Shown piece after piece: positions 1-9,042 of a stretch of DNA of 64,000 nt. Made by a program: the position numbers and the translations under genes. Position 1 is the first letter of the stretch. Each line of letters begins with the position of its first letter. The notes beneath the pieces are model-generated. The model did no database searches. It saw nothing but the letters and a program-made list of their open reading frames with translations, and was not told the origin of the DNA. Source of the stretch: Bacteroidota bacterium (GTDB taxonomy: Bacteria; Bacteroidota; Bacteroidia; M30B66); the NCBI GenBank assembly GCA_027483445.1, contig JAIXUS010000018.1, positions 62,001-126,000 of the forward strand, in the 5' to 3' direction.

Positions 1-681
1 GCCGCCTCATCGCAATCGGTCGCAGAGCTTGTTTTTGCTCACCTTTTTGCCGGTGTTCGTTGGCTGCAGGATGCCAACCATACCATGAGAACTGTTGGCA
101 ATACTCAGTTTAACGGGCTGAAAAAAACCTATTCAGCCGGAATCGAACTGCAAGGCAAAACGCTGGGAATTATTGGCTTTGGTCGAATTGGTCAAGCAGT
201 TGCCCGAATGGCCATCGGTATGGGTATGAAAGTAATGGCCGCCGACCCCTTCATTCAGGAAGTTACTTTAGAACTCCATATTGCCCAAACTGGCAATAAA
301 CTTAGCATTCCAATCCAAACCGCACCTTTCGATACTGTAATTGCGCAAAGCGATTTTCTCAGTTTACATGTCCCTGGAAAGGTGAATGGTAAAGCGGTAC
401 TCGGGGCCGACGAGTTATCACGCTTGAAAAAAGGAGCCGGAGTGGTCAATGCCGCCCGGGGCGGGGTGATCGACGAAGATGCACTGCTCCAGGCCCTCAA
501 TTCGGGGCATCTGAGCTTTGTCGGTCTCGACGTGTTTGAAAATGAGCCTACACCCCGTGAAGATTTACTCACTCACCCCAAAATCTCCGTGAGTCCTCAC
601 ATCGGCGCATCTACAGCCGAAGCTCAGGAACGCATTGCCACCGAATTGGCACAGTATATCATTCGGTATTACACCCGCTAA
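1..681 (+). CDS. serA: D-3-phosphoglycerate dehydrogenase, 3' part (5' end outside window)
   Basis: NAD-dependent oxidation of 3-phosphoglycerate, the first step of serine synthesis, in the cytoplasm. The reading frame is open from base 1 and starts with the family segment SVAELVFAHLFAGVR, so the gene begins upstream of the window; the ATG at 85 is internal. Visible are the Rossmann motif GIIGFGRIG, the NAARGG segment carrying the catalytic Arg, DVFENEP with the catalytic Glu region, and PHIGASTAEAQ with the catalytic His. The protein stops soon after that His, so it is the short form without a C-terminal ACT domain; feedback control by serine through that domain is therefore not expected. 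The next gene starts 2 bases after the stop, implying co-transcription. Confidence 0.93.
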   Translation, partial: AASSQSVAELVFAHLFAGVRWLQDANHTMRTVGNTQFNGLKKTYSAGIELQGKTLGIIGFGRIGQAVARMAIGMGMKVMAADPFIQEVTLELHIAQTGNKLSIPIQTAPFDTVIAQSDFLSLHVPGKVNGKAVLGADELSRLKKGAGVVNAARGGVIDEDALLQALNSGHLSFVGLDVFENEPTPREDLLTHPKISVSPHIGASTAEAQERIATELAQYIIRYYTR

Positions 682-683
682 TT

Positions 684-1934
684 ATGGGGTTTATTCATCC
701 ATTCCGCGGACTTGTTCCGGCGAAGCATCGGGTTGAAGCTGTCATTTCAAAACCCTTCGACACCTATTCCTCCAAAGAGGTGGAAACGGTTGTGAAGGCC
801 AACCCTGAATCTTTCCTTAATATCATTAAGCCCGAGTTGGCCAACGGTAAGCGTACTCGTCCCGACAACCCTGAGGCTCAGCAAAAAAGCCGACATAAAT
901 TTTTGCGGTTTTTGCAGGATGGCATTCTCGAAAAACAACCTGAGCCGGTGTATTACATCTACCGCCAGGTAAAGCCTCACTTTGTTTACACAGGTTTAAT
1001 CGCCACCATCGACGCAAGTGCCTACCGCGATGGACGAATAAAGATTCACGAACAAACGCTGGCTCCCAAGGAAGAAAAGTTGAAGGATTACCTCAGCATT
1101 GTTGGCATAAATGCCGAACCGGTGATGTTTACTTATCCACATAAGCAGGAGATCGACGAGTTGATGAATCGGCTTACCGCCAATGAACCGTATGCGCAGT
1201 TTCATTTTGATGGCAAGGATCATCTACTCTGGGTGGTAAGCCATCATGAAGACATTTCGGTTATTCAGCGAGAGTTTGATAAACTAAGCACTGTTTACGT
1301 GGCCGATGGACATCATCGCTCAGCCTCTTCGGTGCTGCTGGCCGAAGAGTCACCCGAAAACACTCCGGCGAAAAGGTTCATGGGAATTTTTCTTCCCGAT
1401 CACAACCTGCAGCTTTTCGAATTTAACCGTCTGGTGAAGGATACCGGAGAACTGACCCTCACCCAAATTTTGGGTCGTCTCGAAGAAGATTTCGAGGTAG
1501 ATGTGGTGAATGCGGAGGTGTTTAAGCCAAGCCGATTGCACGAGTTTTCCATGTACATGGATGGCAAATGGTTCAAACTCAACCTGAAGCTGGCCGCCCA
1601 AAACAATCAGTTAGGCGATAAGCTCGATGCCAATATTCTCACCCAACGGATTTTGGCGCCCTTGTTTGAAATCAGCGATTTACGAAACGATACACGCATA
1701 GGATTCCTGAGCGGATTGAAAGGCCCCGAAGAAATGAAAGCTCAGGTCGATAGCGGTCGATATGCTCTGGCCCTCGGACTTTTCCCTGTGAGCTTCCAGC
1801 AGTTTTTTAGCTTCAGCGATCAAGGAAAAATGATGCCGCCCAAAACAACCTGGTTTGAGCCCAAGTTATTGAATGGATTGGTGATTTACGATTTGGAGAA
1901 CGAAGCGCATGGATACCATCGCAAAACGACTTGA
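684..1934 (+). CDS. DUF1015 family protein
   Basis: A 416-residue cytoplasmic protein of the DUF1015 family; its biochemical role is not established. The start MGFIHPFRGLVPAKH and the central motif VADGHHRSASS are typical of the family, and length is normal. In many Bacteroidota this gene sits beside serC and serA, and here it follows serA by 2 bases, so a link to serine metabolism is an inference from context only. Its last 26 bases overlap the next gene in another frame, suggesting translational coupling. No signal peptide or membrane segment is seen. Confidence 0.85.
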   Translation: MGFIHPFRGLVPAKHRVEAVISKPFDTYSSKEVETVVKANPESFLNIIKPELANGKRTRPDNPEAQQKSRHKFLRFLQDGILEKQPEPVYYIYRQVKPHFVYTGLIATIDASAYRDGRIKIHEQTLAPKEEKLKDYLSIVGINAEPVMFTYPHKQEIDELMNRLTANEPYAQFHFDGKDHLLWVVSHHEDISVIQREFDKLSTVYVADGHHRSASSVLLAEESPENTPAKRFMGIFLPDHNLQLFEFNRLVKDTGELTLTQILGRLEEDFEVDVVNAEVFKPSRLHEFSMYMDGKWFKLNLKLAAQNNQLGDKLDANILTQRILAPLFEISDLRNDTRIGFLSGLKGPEEMKAQVDSGRYALALGLFPVSFQQFFSFSDQGKMMPPKTTWFEPKLLNGLVIYDLENEAHGYHRKTT

Positions 1935-2568
1935 GGCCATACGGGCCGAATTACTTCCAGGTGTTAGCCTTGTAGCGGTTTCAAAAACGAAACCGGTAGA
2001 GATGATATTTGAGGCTTATCAAGCCGGACAGAGGATTTTTGGTGAAAACCGAGCTCAGGAAATGGCCGCGAAGTTTTCGGCTTTACCGCCCGACATCGAA
2101 TGGCACATGATCGGTCATCTGCAAACCAATAAAGTCAAGTATATCGCGCCATTCGTTTCGCTCATTCATTCGGTCGACTCCGAAGCATTGCTTGATGTCA
2201 TCCAAAAAGAAGCACAAAAACACAATCGGATTATTCCTTGTCTCATTCAGGTTTACATCGCAACGGAAGAAAGCAAGCATGGCTTCTTACCTGAACAAGT
2301 ACTGCCGCTGTTGGAGTCCTCAGCACGTAACCGTTTTCCCAATGTGGCCATTCATGGGCTTATGGGAATGGCCAGTTTCACTGAGGATGACCAATTGATT
2401 CGCCGTGAGCTTGCGGGCTTGGCTAAGCTCTATCGTGAAGCTAAGGCAACAACAGGACTTGAGCTTCCGGTACTTTCAATGGGAATGAGTGGCGATTATC
2501 GTATTGCCATGGAAGAAGGCAGCACAATGGTGCGGATTGGTTCTTCTATTTTCGGAAGCCGGTCCTAA
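1909..2568 (+). CDS. YggS/PLPBP family pyridoxal-phosphate homeostasis protein
   Basis: A small cytoplasmic PLP-binding protein with a single alanine-racemase-like barrel. The family is known to influence vitamin B6 and amino-acid homeostasis without a demonstrated enzymatic reaction. Family marks in the 219 residues: VAVSKTKP near the N-terminus with the PLP lysine, IGHLQTNK, HGLMGMA, and the C-terminal phosphate-binding stretch SMGMSGDYRIAMEEGSTMVR followed by IGSSIFGSR. The start ATG lies inside the 3' end of the DUF1015 gene (26-base overlap), which puts it in the serA operon. Its stop overlaps by 4 bases the end of a convergent secreted-protein gene. Confidence 0.93.
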   Translation: MDTIAKRLEAIRAELLPGVSLVAVSKTKPVEMIFEAYQAGQRIFGENRAQEMAAKFSALPPDIEWHMIGHLQTNKVKYIAPFVSLIHSVDSEALLDVIQKEAQKHNRIIPCLIQVYIATEESKHGFLPEQVLPLLESSARNRFPNVAIHGLMGMASFTEDDQLIRRELAGLAKLYREAKATTGLELPVLSMGMSGDYRIAMEEGSTMVRIGSSIFGSRS

Positions 2569-3524
2569 TGAATCACCATCAGGTTTGCCTTGCGTAATTC
2601 AGTCTTATCCTGAACCATCAGCATATAAAGTCCGGCCGGCAAACCACTCACATTGATTCTACCTTCAGGGCTGATAGCCACTTGCTGCATTTTTCCAGAC
2701 ATATCGAAGAGTTGAGCCGAAGCTTGTTGAGCATCAATTCCGTCTAACTGAACCCAATCAGTAGCTGGATTAGGAAAAAGCCCTACACTGGAACGTTCTG
2801 CCTGACTAACTCCAACGCCATTGTTTGGAACGTTAATGCCTCCGGGCGTTATGCCCGCGCCTTGCGGGAAATTGGCACTCACTTCCAATGGATCAAATTG
2901 ATTAGGGCTGATGAGGTCGCCATTGTACCAGGCTGAGGCCGAGGAAGGCGTAGTGTTGTCGAAGAACCGCACTGCCGCATCCGGAGTGCCCGCACTTTGG
3001 CTTAAAATCACGCCTCCGTAAATGAGGGCATTTACATCGCCATTGGTCCAACCTACAGCGTCCTGAATGATAGCTCCCTGCGGTAATTCGAGCACTCCAT
3101 CGTTGTTGTTGTCATAATCGACGTTTGTTAAAATCGGCGATGGACTGAACAAGACGAGAAACGAAATGCTTCCGTTGTCAAGAATGGGCAGACCAAAAAT
3201 TAAGGTGTCTTTGAAAACCGTTGGTGGTGCGATGTTCGGATATCCAAGGCTTGTTCCAATGAATACCAATCCATTGGAGCCCAGCGTGATTCCGTTAAGT
3301 GGAATAACCAAATCGGAATTTCCGGCGCTACCGGGGTCGCCTTCGATGACTACGACAAAAATGTTATTAAGGGTGCTTCCGGGACTGCCTTTAAGCTCGA
3401 TAAATTCCTTCCCATCGTCGGCTCCGGGCGGATTTACTACAATTTCGTTGAGGAGTAACTGTGCATTCAATGCACCAGCAGTCAGCACAAGGCTGAACAA
3501 GGAAGTAATTAGAGGTTTAATCAT
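2565..3524 (-). CDS. Secreted lamin-tail-like protein with T9SS type A sorting domain
   Basis: A 319-residue secreted protein of unknown function. The N-terminus (MIKPLITSLFSLVLTAGALNAQ) is a signal peptide. The next ~100 residues open with LLLNEIVVNPPGADDGKEFI, resembling a lamin-tail domain, an immunoglobulin-like fold common in secreted Bacteroidota proteins. The last ~80 residues contain LFPNPATDWVQLDG and a LPAGLYMLMVQD segment, the pattern of a T9SS type A sorting domain, so the protein is expected on the cell surface or outside. It begins 2 bases after the stop of the CotH-type gene, which has the same N-terminal domain, so the two are probably one operon. Confidence 0.82.
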   Translation of the reverse strand: MIKPLITSLFSLVLTAGALNAQLLLNEIVVNPPGADDGKEFIELKGSPGSTLNNIFVVVIEGDPGSAGNSDLVIPLNGITLGSNGLVFIGTSLGYPNIAPPTVFKDTLIFGLPILDNGSISFLVLFSPSPILTNVDYDNNNDGVLELPQGAIIQDAVGWTNGDVNALIYGGVILSQSAGTPDAAVRFFDNTTPSSASAWYNGDLISPNQFDPLEVSANFPQGAGITPGGINVPNNGVGVSQAERSSVGLFPNPATDWVQLDGIDAQQASAQLFDMSGKMQQVAISPEGRINVSGLPAGLYMLMVQDKTELRKANLMVIH

Positions 3525-3526
3525 GC

Positions 3527-6500
3527 TTATCGGGTGATGGAAATTCTTCCTTGAGCCGTTTCGAAATACTCGTCTTTCAGGAAATAATTGAGGACGTAAA
3601 AGTAGACATCATCTGGTAAAGGGCGACCGTTAATTGTGCCATCCCAAGAAAAATCGAGTTTATCGGATTGAAACACCTGTTCTCCCCAACGATTAAAAAT
3701 TCGGATGTTACCTTGCGAAACGGTTTCTGTGTGGTACACCTCAAATACATCGTTGAGATTATCACCGTTAGGAGTGAAACCACTTGGAACATACATCGTT
3801 TGCGGAATTACTTCTTTCAGTTTAAAATGTGCAATGAGGGTATCGGTGGTGTCGATGACAAACGAATTCACACTCAGGCTTGAGTCGGTAAATGAATGGT
3901 ATTGCAGCTCCCAACGGTCGAATTCGAATTCCTCGAATCCGTAGTTATCGATGTTGATTAATGTTTGTGGGAAGTAGACCTCAGTATGCGGATATTCTTG
4001 AAGCCAATCACTATTAAGCAGCACTTTACCTGAACCTTCCGGCTGCACCTGAACGGTGAGTAACCATGTTTGCTTAGGAATAAATCGAATAAAGATGGTA
4101 TCATCGGCCGAAGCTTCCAGGAAAACACTGGTTTGTAAAGGATCGGGACTGAAAGTATGGTTCGCCGCTGCGTACTCCACAAAATCATAGTTCGGATCGG
4201 CTGTAGCTGTTAAGCTCAATGGGAATCCGTCGTTATAAGTATTGCTGAATGGGAATGCCCCGGGGGTAATTCCATTGATTGAGACCGTTCCTCCATTGGG
4301 AGGTTCAATCACGAAGGTAATATCGTGCGTTTCAACCACCCTGAAATGAGCAACAATACTATCAGCACCTGCAATCATGAAGCTGTTGATGGCATCAGTG
4401 GTAGCACCGTTCAAGGTTGAGTTGAAAACCTCCCAATAATCGAATACATAAGCCGGACTGCTTGGTGTAGCCTCTAAATCGCCCTCAACACCTCCAAAAT
4501 AGGAGCCGCTCCAAGGGTAATTCGGAATGGTAAGCTCGTTGAACTTTATTGTACCACCTCCAGCAGGAACCACCTGAAAGGCCATCCGATGCGGCCCATC
4601 CACTTCATAACAGTTTACCACTCCCTGCTCTTCGATGTACTCGCATCGCCCAACAATCTGGCCTCGCATATAATCAATGTTGCCTTGCCAATCGGCCATT
4701 GTTCCTCCCCAACGTGCAATCTGACGTGGCATTTCTGTTTCAATGTGTGCCTTAATACTGTCGAAATGCGCCAAAGCATACTCGCAGCCGAGGTATGTAT
4801 TGATAAGTTCAGCGTATCGGTTTACAAAACGCTGTTTAAATTCCGGGTTGGCCAACAAGCGGTTGTAAACGTTTAGATGCCCTTCTTCTGGACCTGCATT
4901 TTGAAACTGCTCATCCAAATCGCAGGGGTCAGCATTGAAATCGGTGGTGGGCCAATTGCTGTAGTTCTGCCCCAAATCGAACACGTTGTCCATGTCCCAC
5001 AAGATGTACTTCCAACGAACGGGTGGCGTTCCACGGCCTCTCCACCACATGGTGTTCCAGTTCATCCAGTCGGAGTTCACACTCCAAGTATTCAGAATGG
5101 TGTAATCAATCAAAGAGGCCACATCTAAACGCCCCGAAACAGCACCGTAGTTAGCCGGATCGGTCATGTCGTTGGTCATGATGTAGTTGTACAAATCGTT
5201 CCAGTCATCAGCGCTACCATAGCGCACCTCGAGTCCTCCCCAAAAACTAAGCATGTCGAGGTCTTCCTCTTCCTGGTTCCAGTAGTAGTCGGTGTAATCC
5301 GGGTCATTCACCCTTTCGCGTACTTCATACAGACCCCAATATTGCCCGTTAATGTAAACTGCACAATGTTGATTCCGCCTCAGATCGACATTTAAATTTG
5401 CCCGTTCGGCCAAAGACTGAATAAAGGCATCGCGAAGGTGGCAACCTGGCCCCCAGGTAAACGGATAATTGTCGGAAGCTCCGGCCTTGAATATGATTCG
5501 TTGAAATTCTTGTCGGGGTGATGTCGGGAAAATTGGGTAGTCGATTTGATCATCGTACCCATACTGATCGCGCACAATAAAGCCAACCCCTTTTTGATTG
5601 AACGCCCAGGAGTCATTCCCATGGCGATCTACTTCCCCAAACGACTCAAACAGAAGCTGACCGGTGGGTGAAAAATACTCTATCGCAGCTGGAATTTCTT
5701 GCCAACCTGAAGCGAACAAGTCATCGTACTCGTCAGAAATCCACGAAGCAATTGGCATGTCGTGGCTAACGCCAATCAGGTAGGTGTTCGAGGCAATAAA
5801 GCTGGGTAAAAAACCACTACCGTTTGCAGGGAAGGCCCGTGCACGAATTACAGTAGAGGCATTTACAGTAATTGGAGTGGTAAATTGTGGAGAAGTCGCG
5901 CTAGGTTCTGCTCCATCGAGGGTGTATCGAACTGTATAACCGGCATCACCGGAAATAATATCTATGGTTTGTGCACCGGCATAAATTCCCGGAGCCAAAC
6001 TAAACTGTGGCGTATCTGCATATCCGCTGAATGATGTTGCCCCATTGGCGGAACCTGGAGTAGGTGTTGTGAAAACTCGCCAATTCCCACCGTTAGGCTG
6101 CCGTCCCCAGCTGTGATTAACCTGGATTGGACTCAATGCGTATGAGTCGAGCAAAGTACCAATGCTGTTGGAAAACAAAACGGTTTCTCCGTTCATTTGA
6201 TTCAGCTTAAAGTTGGTGTGTAAAGCCAAACCATTGTTTTCGTCTCTGCCTGAACAGAAAAAAAGGCGGTACGTTCCTGCATTGATCACGGTTCCTGCCG
6301 GAATTTGCCATTTTGTGGGATTGGCAGGCTCATCGCTCAGGAAGAAACTGCTTATATCAACAGCGGCAGGTCCGGCATTGTAAAGCTCAATGTAATCTTC
6401 ATAGTCCCCGTAGTCATCTGCAACTATTGCCCTGTTGGCCGCCGAAATTTCGTTTATCAGCACCTGAGCCCGCAATGAATGCAGGCCAAGCGAGAGTATA

Positions 6501-6529
6501 GATACGAGAAAAATATAGATAGATTTCAT
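3527..6529 (-). CDS. Large secreted CotH-type protein (lamin tail, chitobiase-C-like, CotH, repeats, T9SS type B)
   Basis: A 1000-residue exported multidomain protein. Order of parts: signal peptide (1-22); lamin-tail domain (about 22-135, LINEISAANRAIVADDYGDY); chitobiase-C-like Ig segment (about 172-250, RYTLDGAEPSATSP); CotH domain (about 255-620) with YWGLYEVRERVNDPDY and the metal-binding motif WDMDNVF at 511-517; three related beta repeats (about 660-900, ending in phrases such as IVAHF, IFIRF, LIAHF); and a gliding-motility-type C-terminal domain (about 910-1000, FTPNGDNLNDVF, FNRWGEQVFQS) that marks T9SS type B export. CotH proteins are atypical secreted protein kinases in spore formers; substrate here is unknown. 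It has its own promoter and precedes the small lamin-tail gene. Confidence 0.88.
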   Translation of the reverse strand: MKSIYIFLVSILSLGLHSLRAQVLINEISAANRAIVADDYGDYEDYIELYNAGPAAVDISSFFLSDEPANPTKWQIPAGTVINAGTYRLFFCSGRDENNGLALHTNFKLNQMNGETVLFSNSIGTLLDSYALSPIQVNHSWGRQPNGGNWRVFTTPTPGSANGATSFSGYADTPQFSLAPGIYAGAQTIDIISGDAGYTVRYTLDGAEPSATSPQFTTPITVNASTVIRARAFPANGSGFLPSFIASNTYLIGVSHDMPIASWISDEYDDLFASGWQEIPAAIEYFSPTGQLLFESFGEVDRHGNDSWAFNQKGVGFIVRDQYGYDDQIDYPIFPTSPRQEFQRIIFKAGASDNYPFTWGPGCHLRDAFIQSLAERANLNVDLRRNQHCAVYINGQYWGLYEVRERVNDPDYTDYYWNQEEEDLDMLSFWGGLEVRYGSADDWNDLYNYIMTNDMTDPANYGAVSGRLDVASLIDYTILNTWSVNSDWMNWNTMWWRGRGTPPVRWKYILWDMDNVFDLGQNYSNWPTTDFNADPCDLDEQFQNAGPEEGHLNVYNRLLANPEFKQRFVNRYAELINTYLGCEYALAHFDSIKAHIETEMPRQIARWGGTMADWQGNIDYMRGQIVGRCEYIEEQGVVNCYEVDGPHRMAFQVVPAGGGTIKFNELTIPNYPWSGSYFGGVEGDLEATPSSPAYVFDYWEVFNSTLNGATTDAINSFMIAGADSIVAHFRVVETHDITFVIEPPNGGTVSINGITPGAFPFSNTYNDGFPLSLTATADPNYDFVEYAAANHTFSPDPLQTSVFLEASADDTIFIRFIPKQTWLLTVQVQPEGSGKVLLNSDWLQEYPHTEVYFPQTLINIDNYGFEEFEFDRWELQYHSFTDSSLSVNSFVIDTTDTLIAHFKLKEVIPQTMYVPSGFTPNGDNLNDVFEVYHTETVSQGNIRIFNRWGEQVFQSDKLDFSWDGTINGRPLPDDVYFYVLNYFLKDEYFETAQGRISITR

Positions 6530-6562
6530 AGTGGTCAGTGAACGCGCATGTTAACGCAACTT

Positions 6563-6592
6563 CAAATTTACATGAAGTTCTTCGAATAGCAA
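6563..6592 (-). promoter_or_regulatory. Bacteroidota-type promoter of the CotH-type gene
   Basis: On the minus strand a TTG (6592-6590) is followed by 19 bases and then TAAATTTG (6570-6563), a full match to the TAnnTTTG -7 box. The predicted start lies near 6556, giving a leader of about 27 bases before the ATG at 6529. It separates CotH-gene transcription from the upstream receptor gene. Confidence 0.6.
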
Positions 6593-6646
6593 TCGAAAGC
6601 ACTTTATTTCTTACGCATTCACAAATAATTATTGATAAAAACCTGA

Positions 6647-8980
6647 TCAAAATTCGAGTCGGTAACTCAAGGTTGGAATAATACCCGTCATGTAAATAAC
6701 CTCCTCTTTTAACGCGTCGTTGTTGAAGTAGCGGCCAAACTCATTCAAACGATTACTCACATTTTGAATGTCGATTTTCCAAACACTGGCCGTTTTCCTT
6801 TTATTGATGGTGTAGCTGATGCCTAAATCGGCTCGGAAATAATCGGCTGCCGAGGCCGAATATGCCCTCGCTTCATCATATACTCCTGTTCCGGCTTCGA
6901 GCGATTCCTCGAGAAGCACGGGCGTGAATTTTCGTCCACCCGAATATACAACCCGTACATTCAAACTAAGGGTGTTTTTGTCCTTGATAGTGAACTCTTT
7001 ACCGGCCAAAAAGCTTCCTGCATAGCGGTTGTTAAAAGCGGTATTTCTCCAAACGCCGTCTGAACCCCGGTAGCGAGCGTCGAAAAAGGAGTTTGTGAGA
7101 AGGAAGTATGTGCTGTTGGAGAAATATTTTTCAAATGTAAATTCAATTCCATAGTTCCGGCCCAGCCCGCTGTTTTCGGCGGCAAATGTGGCAAAGCCCT
7201 GACTCATATTCAGCATCGACCGAAAGCTGGATATACCTTTTTCCACAGGTACATCATACAAATGCTGATAGTACACTTCGGTTTTGAAGTGCAGGTTTTT
7301 TCCGGGCAAACATTCATAACCCATCACAGTGTGGAAAGCTCGCGAAAAGCCCAATTGGGTATTGGGTATGGTGTTCATGCCGCTTAAGTCGGGAATTCGG
7401 GCAAAGTAAACGGCTAAGTCTTCCAGTCGTGAATGCAAACCAATGCCGGCACTCAGGACTTGTGAACCCTTGAAATTCCACTTAATGCCCGCACGTGGCT
7501 CCAATGCTCTTTTATTGTTGAGCAAAAAATGACTGTAGTGGATGCCCGTATTCAAGGTGGTTTGCTCGTTGATGCGATGCTGCCAATTGAGAAAGCCTTG
7601 CAGCAAACCTGTTTGACCGCGTTGGTCTACATCTGTTCTGTACATGTCGTTGGGCTTATCAAAAATCACCGTTTTTAGGTTATATTTCAGTAAGCTTCCA
7701 ATAGCGCCAGCACGAAGACTGTTTTTGCGGTTGATTTTGTGGTTAATGGTTGATGACACTCGGTATGCCATATTTTGATGGCCTTCTTCGGAGGCTTTGT
7801 AAAGTACAACACTATTGGTATCGAGCACAGTGCCCTCATATTCGTTCGATGTGAGCGTGCCTGCAACTACGGTTTTTATCCATGTTTTATCGTTGAACAA
7901 ATAACTGTGTGTGAGGCCGGCAACGCCGAGATAGGTCCTGAAACGATCAGCATAATTCGTTTTCATACCTTCAAAATCCTGATTGATACTGCTCAATCCA
8001 CCAATGCCAAAGAGGGTAAACTGACCGGCTTTTTGAGTTGGAAGGTTGAGGTTGAACGATAAATCCTGGAAAACCGGAATGGCATCCCCCACAATTTCTA
8101 CCCCCATGCGTTGAAGAAGCGCCAAGGAGGAGTAACGATAATTGAAGAGGTAGGAGCCCGCTTTTCCCTTTTTGAATGGCCCTTCCAGGGCGATGTCGGT
8201 ACCGATTACTCCAACTTGAAGTGCATTTTCACGCTGCTCGTTATTGCCTTTTCGCAAGCGGATGTCGAAGACCCCTGAAGCTGCGTTTCCATAGTCGGCC
8301 GGAAAGGCTCCGGTGAAGAAGTCGGAATTGGCCATCATGTTGTTACTCAGCATGGAGATGGCTCCACCGGATGCTCCCTGGTTGGAAAAGTGGTTTGGAT
8401 TTGGAATTTCAATGCCTTCCATACGCCAAAGTAGGCCCCGGGGCGAGTTCCCCCGAACCACGATTTCGTTGGTTCCATCAGCATTCACCGTTACTCCGGC
8501 AAAGCTTTGTGCCATCCTGCCCGGATCGTTTAAGGCCCCGGCATAACGCTTGGTTTCCTCAACCGAAAACTGACGGGCACTTACCGTGGCCAACTCATTC
8601 AAGGCTTCTGTTTTATTAGCGCCTTGAGCCGAAATTTCCACAGCCTCAATTTCTACCGTACTCTCAGTAAGTTTAAGGTTTAGAATGACTTCCTTTCCGG
8701 TTCCGACCACGACATTAGGCATGTTTAATTCCTGATACCCCAAAAGTTTCACCTGAATGGTATAGCGCCCGATTGGAACTGCGTTAAGTCGGAACTGACC
8801 GTTGAGGTCGGTTATTGTTCCCATGATTGGATTGCTGGGTATCAGCAGAATGCTCGCACCGGGAATGGGCATTTCAGTAATTTGATCGCGAACCTCACCA
8901 CGTATGGTTTGGCTGAGCGTTTGGCCTTGGCAAATAAGGTGGATGTTAAGCAGAAAAATCAGAATTGATGTGGTTTTCAT
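6647..8980 (-). CDS. TonB-dependent outer-membrane receptor with carboxypeptidase-regulatory-like N-terminus
   Basis: Outer-membrane receptor that imports an unknown ligand using TonB energy. From the chosen ATG at 8980 it has 777 residues: signal peptide (MKTTSILIFLLNIHLICQGQ), a CarboxypepD_reg-like domain (IRGEVRDQITEMPIPGASIL...), a plug (ETKRYAGALNDPGRMAQSFA, EIVVRGNSPRGLLWRMEGIE), then a beta barrel ending in the aromatic-terminal LSYRLEF. The in-frame ATG at 9010 would add ten polar residues ahead of a good signal peptide, so 8980 is preferred. There is no STN signalling domain and no SusD partner. It follows a surface-repeat protein gene by 62 bases and is probably co-transcribed with it. 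Ligand cannot be read from the sequence. Confidence 0.9.
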   Translation of the reverse strand: MKTTSILIFLLNIHLICQGQTLSQTIRGEVRDQITEMPIPGASILLIPSNPIMGTITDLNGQFRLNAVPIGRYTIQVKLLGYQELNMPNVVVGTGKEVILNLKLTESTVEIEAVEISAQGANKTEALNELATVSARQFSVEETKRYAGALNDPGRMAQSFAGVTVNADGTNEIVVRGNSPRGLLWRMEGIEIPNPNHFSNQGASGGAISMLSNNMMANSDFFTGAFPADYGNAASGVFDIRLRKGNNEQRENALQVGVIGTDIALEGPFKKGKAGSYLFNYRYSSLALLQRMGVEIVGDAIPVFQDLSFNLNLPTQKAGQFTLFGIGGLSSINQDFEGMKTNYADRFRTYLGVAGLTHSYLFNDKTWIKTVVAGTLTSNEYEGTVLDTNSVVLYKASEEGHQNMAYRVSSTINHKINRKNSLRAGAIGSLLKYNLKTVIFDKPNDMYRTDVDQRGQTGLLQGFLNWQHRINEQTTLNTGIHYSHFLLNNKRALEPRAGIKWNFKGSQVLSAGIGLHSRLEDLAVYFARIPDLSGMNTIPNTQLGFSRAFHTVMGYECLPGKNLHFKTEVYYQHLYDVPVEKGISSFRSMLNMSQGFATFAAENSGLGRNYGIEFTFEKYFSNSTYFLLTNSFFDARYRGSDGVWRNTAFNNRYAGSFLAGKEFTIKDKNTLSLNVRVVYSGGRKFTPVLLEESLEAGTGVYDEARAYSASAADYFRADLGISYTINKRKTASVWKIDIQNVSNRLNEFGRYFNNDALKEEVIYMTGIIPTLSYRLEF

Positions 8981-9042
8981 CGATGAAATAGGATTTGGAA
9001 GGCTTGTCATAAAAGCCTTATTGATTTGTTGGTTTTGATGGA

